A stretch of 31,105 bases of DNA from Ruminococcaceae bacterium UBA3329 (lineage in GTDB: Bacteria > Bacillota > Clostridia > Oscillospirales > Acutalibacteraceae). Below the pieces are notes generated by a model. The model did no database searches, was not told the DNA's origin, and saw nothing but the letters and a program-made list of their open reading frames with translations. This document shows positions 1 to 7,228 of the stretch, in pieces (the stretch's first letter is position 1; each line of letters starts with the position of its first letter). The stretch is from contig DERX01000072.1 in NCBI GenBank assembly GCA_002361875.1, positions 1 through 31,105 on the forward strand, read 5' to 3'. Both the position numbers and the translations under genes were made by a program.

Positions 1-2
1 TT

Positions 3-32
3 TTAATAAAAATTCCGTGGAGTTTTTATTAA
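3..32. repeat. AT-rich inverted repeat at window start
   Basis: Bases 3-16 pair with 19-32 as a 14-bp stem with one G-T wobble, around a 2-base centre; the outer 10 bp are perfect. It could be a bidirectional terminator for a gene left of the window or an operator for the transcript that may start near 53. Nothing in the sequence decides between these. Confidence 0.4.
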
Positions 33-40
33 CAAAAAGT

Positions 41-203
41 TATAATATTGTTCATAAATTCTCAAAGATTTCGGAATATTTATCGATTATCATATAGACA
101 TACTCACAGAAAACCTGTGAGTAACATACCCCATCCTCAAACAACCCCTCAGACTGATTTATTCAGTCGGAAAAACGCACGTCCCGCAAGCGTGCGTTTT
201 TTT
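41..203 (+). ncRNA. Candidate small RNA with three hairpins and a terminator
   Basis: A TATAAT at 41-46 (the -35 region is poor) is followed by three consecutive perfect stem-loops: 101-109 with 115-123 (9 bp), 152-157 with 163-168 (6 bp), and 172-181 with 191-200 (10 bp) running into a T tract ending at 203. No credible protein with an SD lies here. A transcript of about 150 nt ending at a Rho-independent terminator fits. It could instead be the 3' end of an upstream transcript. It does not match tRNA, 6S, SRP or tmRNA features that I know. Confidence 0.35.
172..203 (+). terminator. Rho-independent terminator
   Basis: A 10-bp perfect stem (172-181 with 191-200), a 9-nt loop and a 7-T tail. 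It ends whatever is transcribed rightward from the window start and separates it from the peptidase gene at 267. Confidence 0.8.
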
Positions 204-236
204 CTTTGTCTAAATTTTAGTATAAGCGAAAAAAAT

Positions 237-260
237 CTCGGCAATAATAATGCCGAGGTG
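237..260 (+). promoter_or_regulatory. Hairpin overlapping the SD of the M23 peptidase gene
   Basis: A 7-bp perfect stem pairs 237-243 with 251-257. Its 3' arm contains GAG of the SD GAGGTG (255-260), which sits 6 nt before the TTG start at 267. The stem would partly hide the SD, suggesting weak or regulated translation. This is inference from base pairing only. Confidence 0.45.
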
Positions 261-266
261 ATAATT

Positions 267-923
267 TTGAAAAGAAATAAAGATAAACAGAAAAGGGCAA
301 TTTACTCTGCGGCGGCGATTGTGCTTTGTGCGGCGGCTTTAGGCTCTTTTTGGCTGACGAATAAAAATCCCGAAAAGGAAAACACCGAGAGTAAAAGCGA
401 AAGCTCACAGGTAATCACAACTGAGGCACAGCCACAGGTAAATGTGCCCGTTACCAACGTGCCTGACGACCGTGAAACAGAGCCGACAAAGCCTTCGAGT
501 TGTTATTTTGCTTTGCCGTCCGAAAATAATATTACAAAGCATTATTCGGGCACGGAATTGGTTAAAAACACCACAACTGACGATTGGCGCGCGCATACAG
601 GTCTTGACATTGCAGGCAAGGTGGGCGACCCTATAAAGGTAATATGCGATGGGACGGTTACAGATGTTCACGACAGCGAGCTGTGGGGTACAACGGTTAC
701 GGTTGATCACGGTAACGGCATATCTTCCGAATACAGAGGACTTGGCAGAGGCAGTACACCGGAGGTCGGTGCACAGGTCAAGATAAACGACAAAATCGGA
801 AATTTGGGCGAAATTCCCGTTGAAAAGGCAGACGGAGTTCATTTGCATCTTGAAATCTGTGAAAACGGCAAAAATATTGACCCCGAAAAGGTAATCGGCA
901 CAAATTACGAGTTTAAAAATTAA
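267..923 (+). CDS. Membrane-anchored M23/LytM-type peptidoglycan peptidase
   Basis: A 218-residue protein with a basic N-terminus, one membrane segment at about residues 12-30 (rich in Ala), an extracytoplasmic Thr/Glu/Pro linker to about residue 80, then a LytM-type M23 domain. The zinc-ligand motifs are visible: HTGLD supplies H and D, and HLHLE near the C-terminus supplies the catalytic and ligand His. Family knowledge: M23 enzymes cut peptidoglycan cross-bridges, or act as inactive activators if ligands are lost; here they look intact. The TTG start at 267 is chosen because it has the SD GAGGTG and begins a normal anchor. Reading the frame from upstream would translate through the terminator at 172-203. 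SpoIIQ-like sporulation proteins share this layout, but I cannot assign that role. Confidence 0.8.
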   Translation: MKRNKDKQKRAIYSAAAIVLCAAALGSFWLTNKNPEKENTESKSESSQVITTEAQPQVNVPVTNVPDDRETEPTKPSSCYFALPSENNITKHYSGTELVKNTTTDDWRAHTGLDIAGKVGDPIKVICDGTVTDVHDSELWGTTVTVDHGNGISSEYRGLGRGSTPEVGAQVKINDKIGNLGEIPVEKADGVHLHLEICENGKNIDPEKVIGTNYEFKN

Positions 924-940
924 ATTTAATTTATCAGCCG

Positions 941-969
941 TTGAGTTTTTTATTCATTTATGATAGTAT
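941..969 (+). promoter_or_regulatory. Predicted promoter of the PPTase gene
   Basis: TTGAGT at 941-946, a 17-bp spacer, and TAGTAT at 964-969 preceded by an extended -10 TG at 961-962. The predicted transcript starts about 25 nt before the ATG at 1000. Confidence 0.5.
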
Positions 970-999
970 TTCTATATAAATGAGTGAAAGGCAAGAAAT

Positions 1000-1473
1000 A
1001 TGACTGAAATCAAAGTGTTTGAATATTGCAAAACGGGCAAAAAGGGGCATCTCAAAAAAGCACGGGAAATGCTCGAAAACCTTGGTGCAGAAAATATTTC
1101 ATATCTTCCGAACGGCAAGCCTGTGGCGGAGAATTTGTTCGTCAGCATTTCCCATTCAAGCGGCAGATGCGCCGTGTGCGTGTCGGAGAGAGAAATCGGA
1201 ATTGACATTGAGAAAATCACGGACAGGGATTTTGAAAAGATAGTACGAAAGACTTTCGGCGAAAAAGAACGGGAATATTATTTCAAGAATAAGACACCGC
1301 AAGCTTTTTATGAAATTTGGACCCGCAAGGAAGCGTATTCAAAAATTTCGGGCGAAGGAATTAAGGATATAATGCGAGGAACTGACACATTTTCCCTTGA
1401 AGGATATGAATTTAAAACGCAAACTGTGGACGGCTTCGTGCTGACAACTTGCGAAAAGAAAAATACAGATTGA
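1000..1473 (+). CDS. 4'-phosphopantetheinyl transferase (Sfp-like)
   Basis: A 157-residue protein with the family signatures in order: SISHSS (about 50-55), the Mg-binding GIDIEKI (about 67-73), and the WTRKEAYSK helix (about 107-115). These enzymes transfer the phosphopantetheine arm of CoA to a conserved Ser of acyl- or peptidyl-carrier proteins in the cytoplasm. At 157 residues it is shorter than typical Sfp (about 220), but both Mg and CoA motifs are there. No carrier-protein or synthase gene lies nearby, so its partner (fatty-acid ACP or a secondary-metabolite carrier) cannot be told. The SD is weak (GAAAGG). A terminator follows at 1490. Confidence 0.85.
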   Translation: MTEIKVFEYCKTGKKGHLKKAREMLENLGAENISYLPNGKPVAENLFVSISHSSGRCAVCVSEREIGIDIEKITDRDFEKIVRKTFGEKEREYYFKNKTPQAFYEIWTRKEAYSKISGEGIKDIMRGTDTFSLEGYEFKTQTVDGFVLTTCEKKNTD

Positions 1474-1489
1474 TAATATTTATGTTAAG

Positions 1490-1522
1490 CAGCTCCTTTA
1501 AATATAATGGGGCTGTTTTTTT
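1490..1522 (+). terminator. Rho-independent terminator after the PPTase gene
   Basis: A 7-bp stem with one G-U pair (1490-1496 with 1509-1515) followed by seven T (1516-1522). Confidence 0.75.
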
Positions 1523-1523
1523 G

Positions 1524-1540
1524 TAGGGACAGCTGTCCTA
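1524..1540. repeat. Short palindrome, possible dispersed-repeat remnant
   Basis: A perfect 12-bp palindrome at 1527-1538, preceded by GTAGGG. The same GTAGGG word occurs in the hairpin-rich region at 3621, so both may be fragments of one dispersed family. A simple protein operator is the alternative. Confidence 0.25.
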
Positions 1541-1591
1541 AATAAAAGATGAAAATTTTTACTGTAATTGCCCATTGCAACAAATTATTGC

Positions 1592-1620
1592 GTGACAAAC
1601 GGACGGGAAAATGGTTTAAT
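1592..1620 (+). promoter_or_regulatory. Predicted promoter of the XRE regulator gene
   Basis: GTGACA at 1592-1597, a 17-bp spacer, TTTAAT at 1615-1620. A second TATAAT-like hexamer at 1622-1627 lacks a good -35. The predicted start near 1627 makes an ATG at 1626 unusable and supports the start at 1644. Confidence 0.5.
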
Positions 1621-1643
1621 ATATAATGAAAGGGGGCATTTTT

Positions 1644-3101
1644 ATGGACATAAACAAAAATATTAAAAAAATGCGAACTGAAAAAAAGCTTACGCAGGAA
1701 GAGCTTGCTCAAAAAATAAATGTAACCCGTCAGGCAGTTTCAAACTGGGAAAATGCAAAGACACAGCCTGACCTTGAAACGCTTGTTTTAATAGCAGAAG
1801 CACTCCAGGTCGATTTTGAGGCTTTACTGTACGGCAAAAAATATATAAAAGCAGACGGGAACACCGAGAACACAAAAAAGCTGTCGGGAATAAAAATAGT
1901 TCTGTCGGTTGTGGGTACGGTTTTCATTGCCGTAGGTTTAGTCTTTATGTTCTTTAATTTTTGGGAGGATTTTCCCGAATTTTTGAAGGTCATTCTTTCG
2001 GCAGTTCCATTGCTTGCCGCTCAGGGCTTTGCGGTTTTTGTACTCATAAAAAAATACGGCTCTGTTTCTTGGCGTGAATGTGCGGGCACGGCGATTGCAA
2101 TAGGCGTCATTTCAACGGTGGCACTTATAAACTCCGTGCTGGATATTCACTGCGGAACGGAAAACTGCCTTGTAATAGATTCTGTAATGTGTATTCCTGC
2201 AATTTTCCTGTTTGACGCAGTTGTGCCGCTTACGGTGTGCTTTGGAATGGCGGTGTTTATGAGCACATACGGATATATTCTGCCTGCAATATTATTCATT
2301 TTGATATGTACGGCTTTCGTTGTTTATAACAGAAAAAAGGTATATGACACAAGATATTCGATAGGTGCTTTTGTGAACATATTGGCAGTCGAACTTTTTG
2401 CTGTTTGCTCCGCTCTTTCGGAAAATAATTTGTATATAAGCGAAGCTTCGGCAATGCTTTTGCCCATAGCCTTGATTTTGCCGTTTGCAGTGGCTTTAAT
2501 ACCGTTTAACGCTGATTCCGTTTTTGCCGCTCCCGCGAAAATATTTAATTTATTCGGCAGCTTAATTGTGATGGCATCTATGTTCTTTGCCGGTTCAGCA
2601 ATTTTGGACAATAAAAAAAGCTATCTTTTCTTTGTAATACCCCTTGCAATTCTTTTATGTGCATACGCCGCTTGCTTTTTTGTTAAATGCGTAAAAAGTG
2701 ATGAGACGGATATAATCACGGTCGTTTCAGGAATAAGCGTTGCCGCTTGGATGATAAATTATCTCGTATGCTTTTGGACAGAGTCAGCAAGTTATAATGA
2801 CAATACACAGTTCTTTTTCTCTGTTTCGAGCGTTATAGCTATTATATATGCTGTGTGCGTAATAGCCGACGGTATGACAAATATAAGTTTTCTTAAGGTT
2901 AATCTGGGATTGATTGCAGGCTTTATAAATCTTATGATTTTGTGGGGAATAGTATCGGCAGATGTGTTTGTAACAGGAGTAACGCTTCTTCTTTTCGGCG
3001 CGGCGCTTATCGGAGTTAATGTCTTTATGGCTTACCGCAAAAAGAATGAGGATGAAGGGGTCAGCATTTCTTCGGAGGTGACGGAAAATGACGAAAAATA
3101 A
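1644..3101 (+). CDS. XRE-type HTH regulator fused to a polytopic membrane domain (DUF2157-like)
   Basis: A 485-residue protein. Residues about 5-60 are a classic Cro/CI helix-turn-helix (LTQEELAQKINVTRQAVSNWE), followed by a short linker. From about residue 75 onward there are roughly ten hydrophobic segments, ending in an acidic cytoplasmic tail. The first membrane stretch, with WEDFPEF before a long hydrophobic run, resembles the DUF2157 family of predicted membrane proteins; that match is from memory and is inference. A membrane-tethered DNA-binding protein could sense an envelope signal. The start is set at 1644, 6-9 nt after the strong SD AAGGGGG (1630-1636). The next gene overlaps its 3' end by 14 nt, so the two are probably translationally coupled. 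Confidence 0.75.
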   Translation: MDINKNIKKMRTEKKLTQEELAQKINVTRQAVSNWENAKTQPDLETLVLIAEALQVDFEALLYGKKYIKADGNTENTKKLSGIKIVLSVVGTVFIAVGLVFMFFNFWEDFPEFLKVILSAVPLLAAQGFAVFVLIKKYGSVSWRECAGTAIAIGVISTVALINSVLDIHCGTENCLVIDSVMCIPAIFLFDAVVPLTVCFGMAVFMSTYGYILPAILFILICTAFVVYNRKKVYDTRYSIGAFVNILAVELFAVCSALSENNLYISEASAMLLPIALILPFAVALIPFNADSVFAAPAKIFNLFGSLIVMASMFFAGSAILDNKKSYLFFVIPLAILLCAYAACFFVKCVKSDETDIITVVSGISVAAWMINYLVCFWTESASYNDNTQFFFSVSSVIAIIYAVCVIADGMTNISFLKVNLGLIAGFINLMILWGIVSADVFVTGVTLLLFGAALIGVNVFMAYRKKNEDEGVSISSEVTENDEK

Positions 3102-3585
3102 AAAGATATTTGCAATATTTTTATTTGTGTTTCAAATTCTTATCATAGCAGGACTTGTTATTTACAGTGCATTGTTTTCGTTCGTTTTAGACCGCTTCGG
3201 CAAGGAATACAAAATAGATGCAGAGCCGCATATATATGTTTCGGACGGCGTTTGTCATTTCGATTTAGATTCGGATTTCTGGTATGCAGACAGCAAGGTA
3301 TATGTTGTACACGACAGTAAGGACGGATTTTATGAGTTAAGCAGTTATTATGATGCAACAAAGTACGCGGTTGATTACATTTACTGTAAGAATCGTGACG
3401 AATTTTTTCCGGAGACAAGAGAGTATAAACTGAAAAATGCAGAGTTGTCTGATTGGTATTATTCGTTTGACGAGGAAAATGCTTATGTAACGGTTAAGGT
3501 GTTTATGGGAAAGGCAGAGGTTACAGGCGTTTACTGCGACGGCGTTCCCATAGAGGAATATTTGGAAAGGTTAAGTGATTTTTGA
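3088..3585 (+). CDS. Single-pass membrane protein, possible GDYXXLXY-family relative
   Basis: A 165-residue protein with one N-terminal membrane segment (about residues 8-31) and an outside domain rich in Tyr, Asp and Glu. The order VYVVHDSKDGFYEL, then VTVKVFMGKAEV, then DGVPIEEYL resembles the GDYXXLXY domain family, which in other bacteria sits beside DUF2157/DUF4401 membrane genes. The name-giving GDY motif is not evident, so the assignment is tentative. The ATG lies inside the end of the regulator gene (14-nt overlap) with SD GGAGG at about 3074-3078. Function unknown. It probably works with the preceding membrane regulator. Confidence 0.6.
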   Translation: MTKNKKIFAIFLFVFQILIIAGLVIYSALFSFVLDRFGKEYKIDAEPHIYVSDGVCHFDLDSDFWYADSKVYVVHDSKDGFYELSSYYDATKYAVDYIYCKNRDEFFPETREYKLKNAELSDWYYSFDEENAYVTVKVFMGKAEVTGVYCDGVPIEEYLERLSDF

Positions 3586-3912
3586 TTAGTTGAAAATTTT
3601 GTATTGGAGCTTCGCTCCCCGTAGGGAACGGATTTATCCGTTCCGCAAAACATCGCTCAATTTCTGACGGAATGCAAAATTAAGTTCCCTACACATCGGG
3701 AACAAGGTCTTCACTCCCGTTTCGGTCGTTGCTTTTAAATCTGCGATTTAAAGGTGTCCACCGGACACCCGCAACCCCGCCCTACCGCAGTGCAAAGTAT
3801 AATATGTAATGACGGGTTTTATATATTGCAAATTATTCGTTTTAATGTATAATGATACTGCTGGAAAAAATTTTATTTTGGGATTGAATGGGAAAACGGG
3901 CAGGGGAAAATT
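3586..3912. repeat. Gene-free stretch packed with hairpins (degenerate dispersed repeat)
   Basis: These 327 bp hold no supported gene except the promoter at its right end. They contain four compact stem-loops: 3606-3610 with 3614-3618, 3625-3633 with 3636-3644, 3734-3741 with 3745-3752, and 3753-3759 with 3763-3769. An inverted pair GTAGGGAAC (3621-3629) and GTTCCCTAC (about 3683-3691) spans the first part. The right part (3753-3790) is GC-richer than its surroundings. No terminal-repeat or transposase structure is clear. It looks like a decayed palindromic intergenic repeat. Confidence 0.5.
3826..3853 (+). promoter_or_regulatory. Predicted promoter of the kinase-fold gene
   Basis: TTGCAA at 3826-3831, a 16-bp spacer, and a perfect TATAAT at 3848-3853. 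The start codon follows 60 nt downstream. Confidence 0.5.
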
Positions 3913-4821
3913 ATGAACGCAAATAAAGTTATGACTTACATTGCACAAAACACGGAGTTTAAGCCAATAAATATTTCCGTAGCAGGAAAAGGGGCGAGTG
4001 CCTGTGTTTATAAAGTTGGGCTTGAAAAAGAACCATATGCGGTTGCGGTGAAATGCAGTAATAATGCAGAGCTTTTAAAGCAGGAATATGAGCAGATTAA
4101 ATTTATAAACGACAGGGTGGACTGCAAAATGCCCCGTTTGTATCATTTCGGGGTGTGCAGTGACAGCAGTGCCGTTATGGTGATGGAGCACTTTGACGGA
4201 ATCAGTGCAAGTAATTTGAAACATATCAGAAAGGCAAAGAAAATTCTGCCCGATATGATTGTAGATAATTTGCTGAAAATTCATTCTGTGCGGGGTGCAA
4301 AATTCGGACCTGTCGATAATGCTGTTTATGACACTTGGTATGAGTATTATTCTGAATTTGCAGGAGAAATATATGACTTTGTAAAGACGGCGTATAATAA
4401 CGGTGATTTAAAGAAAAAGGTATTTACGGCAGTTAAACTTTCGTATGAAAAGCTTGGGTGTATTTTGCGAGATACTAAGGGAGAGCCGACGCTGATTCAC
4501 GGGGATTATTGGCAGCCGAATTTCATAGTCAATCCCGAAACATTTGAGCTTGTGGGCGTTATTGACCCATTTAATATAATGTGGGCAGAGCCTGAGTATG
4601 AGCTGTTTGCATTGACCGTCGGCGGAAGCAAAAAGCTAAAGCTTTATGAAAATTACAAAAGCAAAGTTACTGCGAGTGCATATTGCGATTTAAAAGTCGA
4701 ACTTTACGCTCTTTATAACGAGCTTTTGTGGTATAAAAAACTTGGCTCAGTCAGTAATGGGTATTTAATGTACCGCTCAAGGAGATTACTTAAACAAATG
4801 AAAAGGAACGGAATTATATGA
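3913..4821 (+). CDS. APH/choline-kinase-like phosphotransferase
   Basis: A 302-residue protein with a protein-kinase-like fold. A likely ATP-anchoring Lys lies in YAVAVKC (about K47). The catalytic Brenner motif is HGDYWQPN (H196, G197, D198, N203), and the metal-binding Asp is in GVIDPF (about D218). Family knowledge: these enzymes phosphorylate small hydroxyl substrates such as choline, aminoglycosides, fructosamines or homoserine. Nothing here identifies the substrate, and calling it an antibiotic-resistance gene would be unsupported. SD AGGGGAAAA precedes the ATG. It has its own promoter and converges on the EF-G-like gene across a shared hairpin. Confidence 0.7.
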   Translation: MNANKVMTYIAQNTEFKPINISVAGKGASACVYKVGLEKEPYAVAVKCSNNAELLKQEYEQIKFINDRVDCKMPRLYHFGVCSDSSAVMVMEHFDGISASNLKHIRKAKKILPDMIVDNLLKIHSVRGAKFGPVDNAVYDTWYEYYSEFAGEIYDFVKTAYNNGDLKKKVFTAVKLSYEKLGCILRDTKGEPTLIHGDYWQPNFIVNPETFELVGVIDPFNIMWAEPEYELFALTVGGSKKLKLYENYKSKVTASAYCDLKVELYALYNELLWYKKLGSVSNGYLMYRSRRLLKQMKRNGII

Positions 4822-4824
4822 AAG

Positions 4825-4850
4825 AAGGGCAGGTGTGAAAACCTGCCCTT
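4825..4850 (-). terminator. Hairpin between convergent genes
   Basis: A 10-bp perfect stem (4825-4834 with 4841-4850) and a 6-nt loop lie between the kinase-fold gene and the EF-G-like gene. Read on the minus strand the stem is followed by a T-rich tail; read on the plus strand the tail is poor. It mainly serves the minus-strand gene and may work both ways. Confidence 0.6.
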
Positions 4851-4870
4851 ACGCTTTATGTGTATAAGTA

Positions 4871-6946
4871 TTATTCCTCGTCTTTTTTGCGTGCCTGATA
4901 ATCTGCGATTACCTTATCTGCAACGGCTTTGGGTGCTTCTTCATAGCGAGTGAAATCAAATGTGAAACTGCCTCTGCCTGCCGTAACGGAGCGGAGAACC
5001 GTTGAGAAATTGCTCATTTCAGCCATGGGAACCTCGGCTGTAAGCTCCTGAATTTTCGGGTCGTCTGTCGGCCCCATTCCCAAGACTCTGCCGCGGCGTT
5101 TTGTAACATCGCCCATAACCGTGCCCAATTTGTCGTCGGGCATAAATACTTTTAATGTGCCGATTGGCTCCAAAATTACGGGATTTGCCTGCGGAATACC
5201 AGCTTTGTAAGCCATAGATGCGGCTGTTTTAAACGCCATTTCCGAAGAGTCAACGGGGTGGTATGAGCCATCGTAAAGAACTGCACGAACGCCTACCATC
5301 GGGTATCCTGCAAGAACGCCCTCGCGAACGGATTCGGTAAGACCCTTTTCAACTGCGGGGAAGAAGTTTTTCGGAACTGCACCGCCGACAACCTCTTCTG
5401 TAAATTCAAGTCCGTCGGAAACGCACGGCTCAAATCTTACCCAAACATCGCCGAACTGACCGTGACCGCCCGACTGCTTTTTGTATTTGCCCTGTGCCTT
5501 TGCAGTACTGCGGATTGTTTCACGGTACGCAACCTTCGGAACTGTCAAATCAACATCAATTCCGAATCGGTTTTTTAGCTTTGAAACAATAACATCAAGG
5601 TGCATTTCGCCCATTCCCGAAAGAATTTGCTCTCTTGTTTCTTTATTTGTAATATAAGAAATTGACGGGTCTTCTTCAATGAGCTTGTAAAGACCTTGAG
5701 CGGCTTTGTCCTCTTCGCCCTTTTTGCGGACTTTAACTGCCATTGAAAGGCAGGGTTTGGGAGCGGCAACAGGTTCTAAAATAACCTGTTCTTTGGGACT
5801 GCAAAGTGTGTCGCCTGTTTTAAGTGAAGAAAGCTTTGTAAGCACGCCGATGTCACCTGCGGTAATCTCTTTTATCTCGTCCTGCTTGCCGCCTATTAAT
5901 GTAACGATTTTTCCGATTTTTTCATTTTCGCCCGTGCGCATATTAAGAACCGGTGTGTCGGACGCAAGCCTGCCTCTCACTACCTTTACAAATGAAAGCT
6001 TGCCGATGAATGCGTCGGAAACTGTTTTAAAGCAGATTGCGGCAAGAGCGCCGTTTGCGTCACACTCGATTTCTACTGCGTCACCGTCAGGTGTGGAGGC
6101 TATTTCCCCAGCATCTGATTTTGCACTCGGAGCAGTCCACACAAGACCGTTAAGAAGCTGGTCAACGCCTGCGCCTGTAGCGCCTGCAACGGCTAAAACG
6201 GGAATCAAAAGACCTTCTTCAATACCTGCGCAGAAGCCTTGAATAATTTCTTCCTGTGTGAATTTTTCACCTGAAAAATATTTTTCCATAAGAGCTTCGT
6301 CTGCCGAGGCGACAGACTCCATAAACGCTTCGTGAAGTTCATTTATTATCGGGTCGTCGGGAATAGCAACCTTGGTCGATTTACAGCCGTTATATTCATA
6401 AGCTGAATCGGTAATAAAGTTAACATAGGATTTTACAAGATTGCCTTCCATATATGGTACTACTGTGGGGCAAAGAGTGCTGCCCCATCTGTTTTTGAGT
6501 GCTTCGTAGGTTTTGTAGAAATTTCTGTGGTCGGAGTCAGTTTTTGTAATAGCAAAAACTCTTTTAAGGCCGTTTTTACCTGCGGCTTTAACTGCTTTTT
6601 CCGTGCCGACATCGACCTCTGACCCTGCCGAGGTAACTATAAGCGCGGTTTCAACTGCACGGAGTGCCTCTGTCTGACTGTTTTCAAAGTCAAAAAGACC
6701 GGGAACATCAATAATATTTAATTTTGTATTGTCCCATTCAAAAGCCGCCAAAGCCGAAGAAACGGAACAGCTCCTTTTCTTTTCCTCATCGTCATAGTCA
6801 AGAACGGCAGTACCCGAGGCTACAACTCCCAATCTGTCGGTTACGCCCGCCGTGTAGAGCATTGCCTCGCAAAGCGTGGTTTTGCCCTTTCCGCCGTGGC
6901 CTATGACGGCTATGTTTTTAATATTGTCTGCTGAATAAGGTTTCAT
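4871..6946 (-). CDS. EF-G-like translational GTPase (paralogue type)
   Basis: A 691-residue, full-length EF-G architecture: G domain, domain II, and domains III-V with the EF-G-type stretch KYKKQSGGHGQFGDV near residue 495. G-domain motifs: P-loop GHGGKGKTT (16-24), G3 DVPG (80-83) and G4 TKTD (134-137). The P-loop differs from the AHIDAGKTT of true EF-G, G3 lacks the usual His after the Gly, and G4 has Thr where Asn is almost universal. This matches the EF-G-like (EF-G2) paralogue group rather than canonical fusA or Tet(M), and no ribosomal-protein genes adjoin it. Its role is uncertain (elongation, recycling or stress). SD AAAGGGGAAAA precedes the ATG at 6946. Confidence 0.8.
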   Translation of the reverse strand: MKPYSADNIKNIAVIGHGGKGKTTLCEAMLYTAGVTDRLGVVASGTAVLDYDDEEKKRSCSVSSALAAFEWDNTKLNIIDVPGLFDFENSQTEALRAVETALIVTSAGSEVDVGTEKAVKAAGKNGLKRVFAITKTDSDHRNFYKTYEALKNRWGSTLCPTVVPYMEGNLVKSYVNFITDSAYEYNGCKSTKVAIPDDPIINELHEAFMESVASADEALMEKYFSGEKFTQEEIIQGFCAGIEEGLLIPVLAVAGATGAGVDQLLNGLVWTAPSAKSDAGEIASTPDGDAVEIECDANGALAAICFKTVSDAFIGKLSFVKVVRGRLASDTPVLNMRTGENEKIGKIVTLIGGKQDEIKEITAGDIGVLTKLSSLKTGDTLCSPKEQVILEPVAAPKPCLSMAVKVRKKGEEDKAAQGLYKLIEEDPSISYITNKETREQILSGMGEMHLDVIVSKLKNRFGIDVDLTVPKVAYRETIRSTAKAQGKYKKQSGGHGQFGDVWVRFEPCVSDGLEFTEEVVGGAVPKNFFPAVEKGLTESVREGVLAGYPMVGVRAVLYDGSYHPVDSSEMAFKTAASMAYKAGIPQANPVILEPIGTLKVFMPDDKLGTVMGDVTKRRGRVLGMGPTDDPKIQELTAEVPMAEMSNFSTVLRSVTAGRGSFTFDFTRYEEAPKAVADKVIADYQARKKDEE

Positions 6947-7078
6947 AAATATTTTCCCCTTTATGTATAAATCAACTGCATTTTATAATATGAAGAGATT
7001 ATCATAGCTTTTGAAAGTCAAAATCGACACTCTTCGCCAATAATTTCAACAAAAATTATTAACAGCATAAAGAAATTA

Positions 7079-7160
7079 TAGCATAATTGCACAAACAATG
7101 CAAATAAATTTAATTTATATATTCTACAATATTTATATTCGGTTTTTGTGCAATATACTA
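7079..7160. repeat. Spaced inverted repeat upstream of murL
   Basis: TTGCACAAA (7087-7095) and TTTGTGCAA (7145-7153) are perfect inverted copies. The match extends outward (7079-7095 against 7145-7160) with one mismatch and one extra base. The arms flank about 50 bp of AT-rich DNA just upstream of the murL promoter. They could be paired operator sites or a small palindromic element. Confidence 0.4.
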
Positions 7161-7170
7161 TTTGTAATTA

Positions 7171-7199
7171 TTGATTTTTTGCTTTTATGACTGTATAAT
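7171..7199 (+). promoter_or_regulatory. Predicted promoter of the murL-murD2 operon
   Basis: TTGATT at 7171-7176, a 17-bp spacer and a perfect TATAAT at 7194-7199. The predicted start is about 23 nt before the murL ATG at 7229. Confidence 0.65.
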
Positions 7200-7228
7200 A
7201 AAAGCATAAAAGAATTTCGGAGGAAAAT

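Noticed and set aside
48..266. Upstream in-frame extension of the M23 peptidase from an ATG at 48
   Set aside because: It would be translated across the terminator at 172-203, has no SD, and the resulting N-terminus would hide a normal membrane anchor.
3913..4821. Aminoglycoside resistance phosphotransferase
   Set aside because: Only the general kinase-fold motifs are visible; they are shared by many housekeeping enzymes. No mobile context.
5706..6242. Plus-strand open frame inside the EF-G-like gene
   Set aside because: It is the antisense shadow of a well-supported coding sequence, with no SD or recognisable product.
4871..6946. Tet(M)-type tetracycline resistance protein
   Set aside because: The GHGGKGKTT P-loop and domain layout are of the EF-G-like paralogue group, and there is no resistance-gene context.
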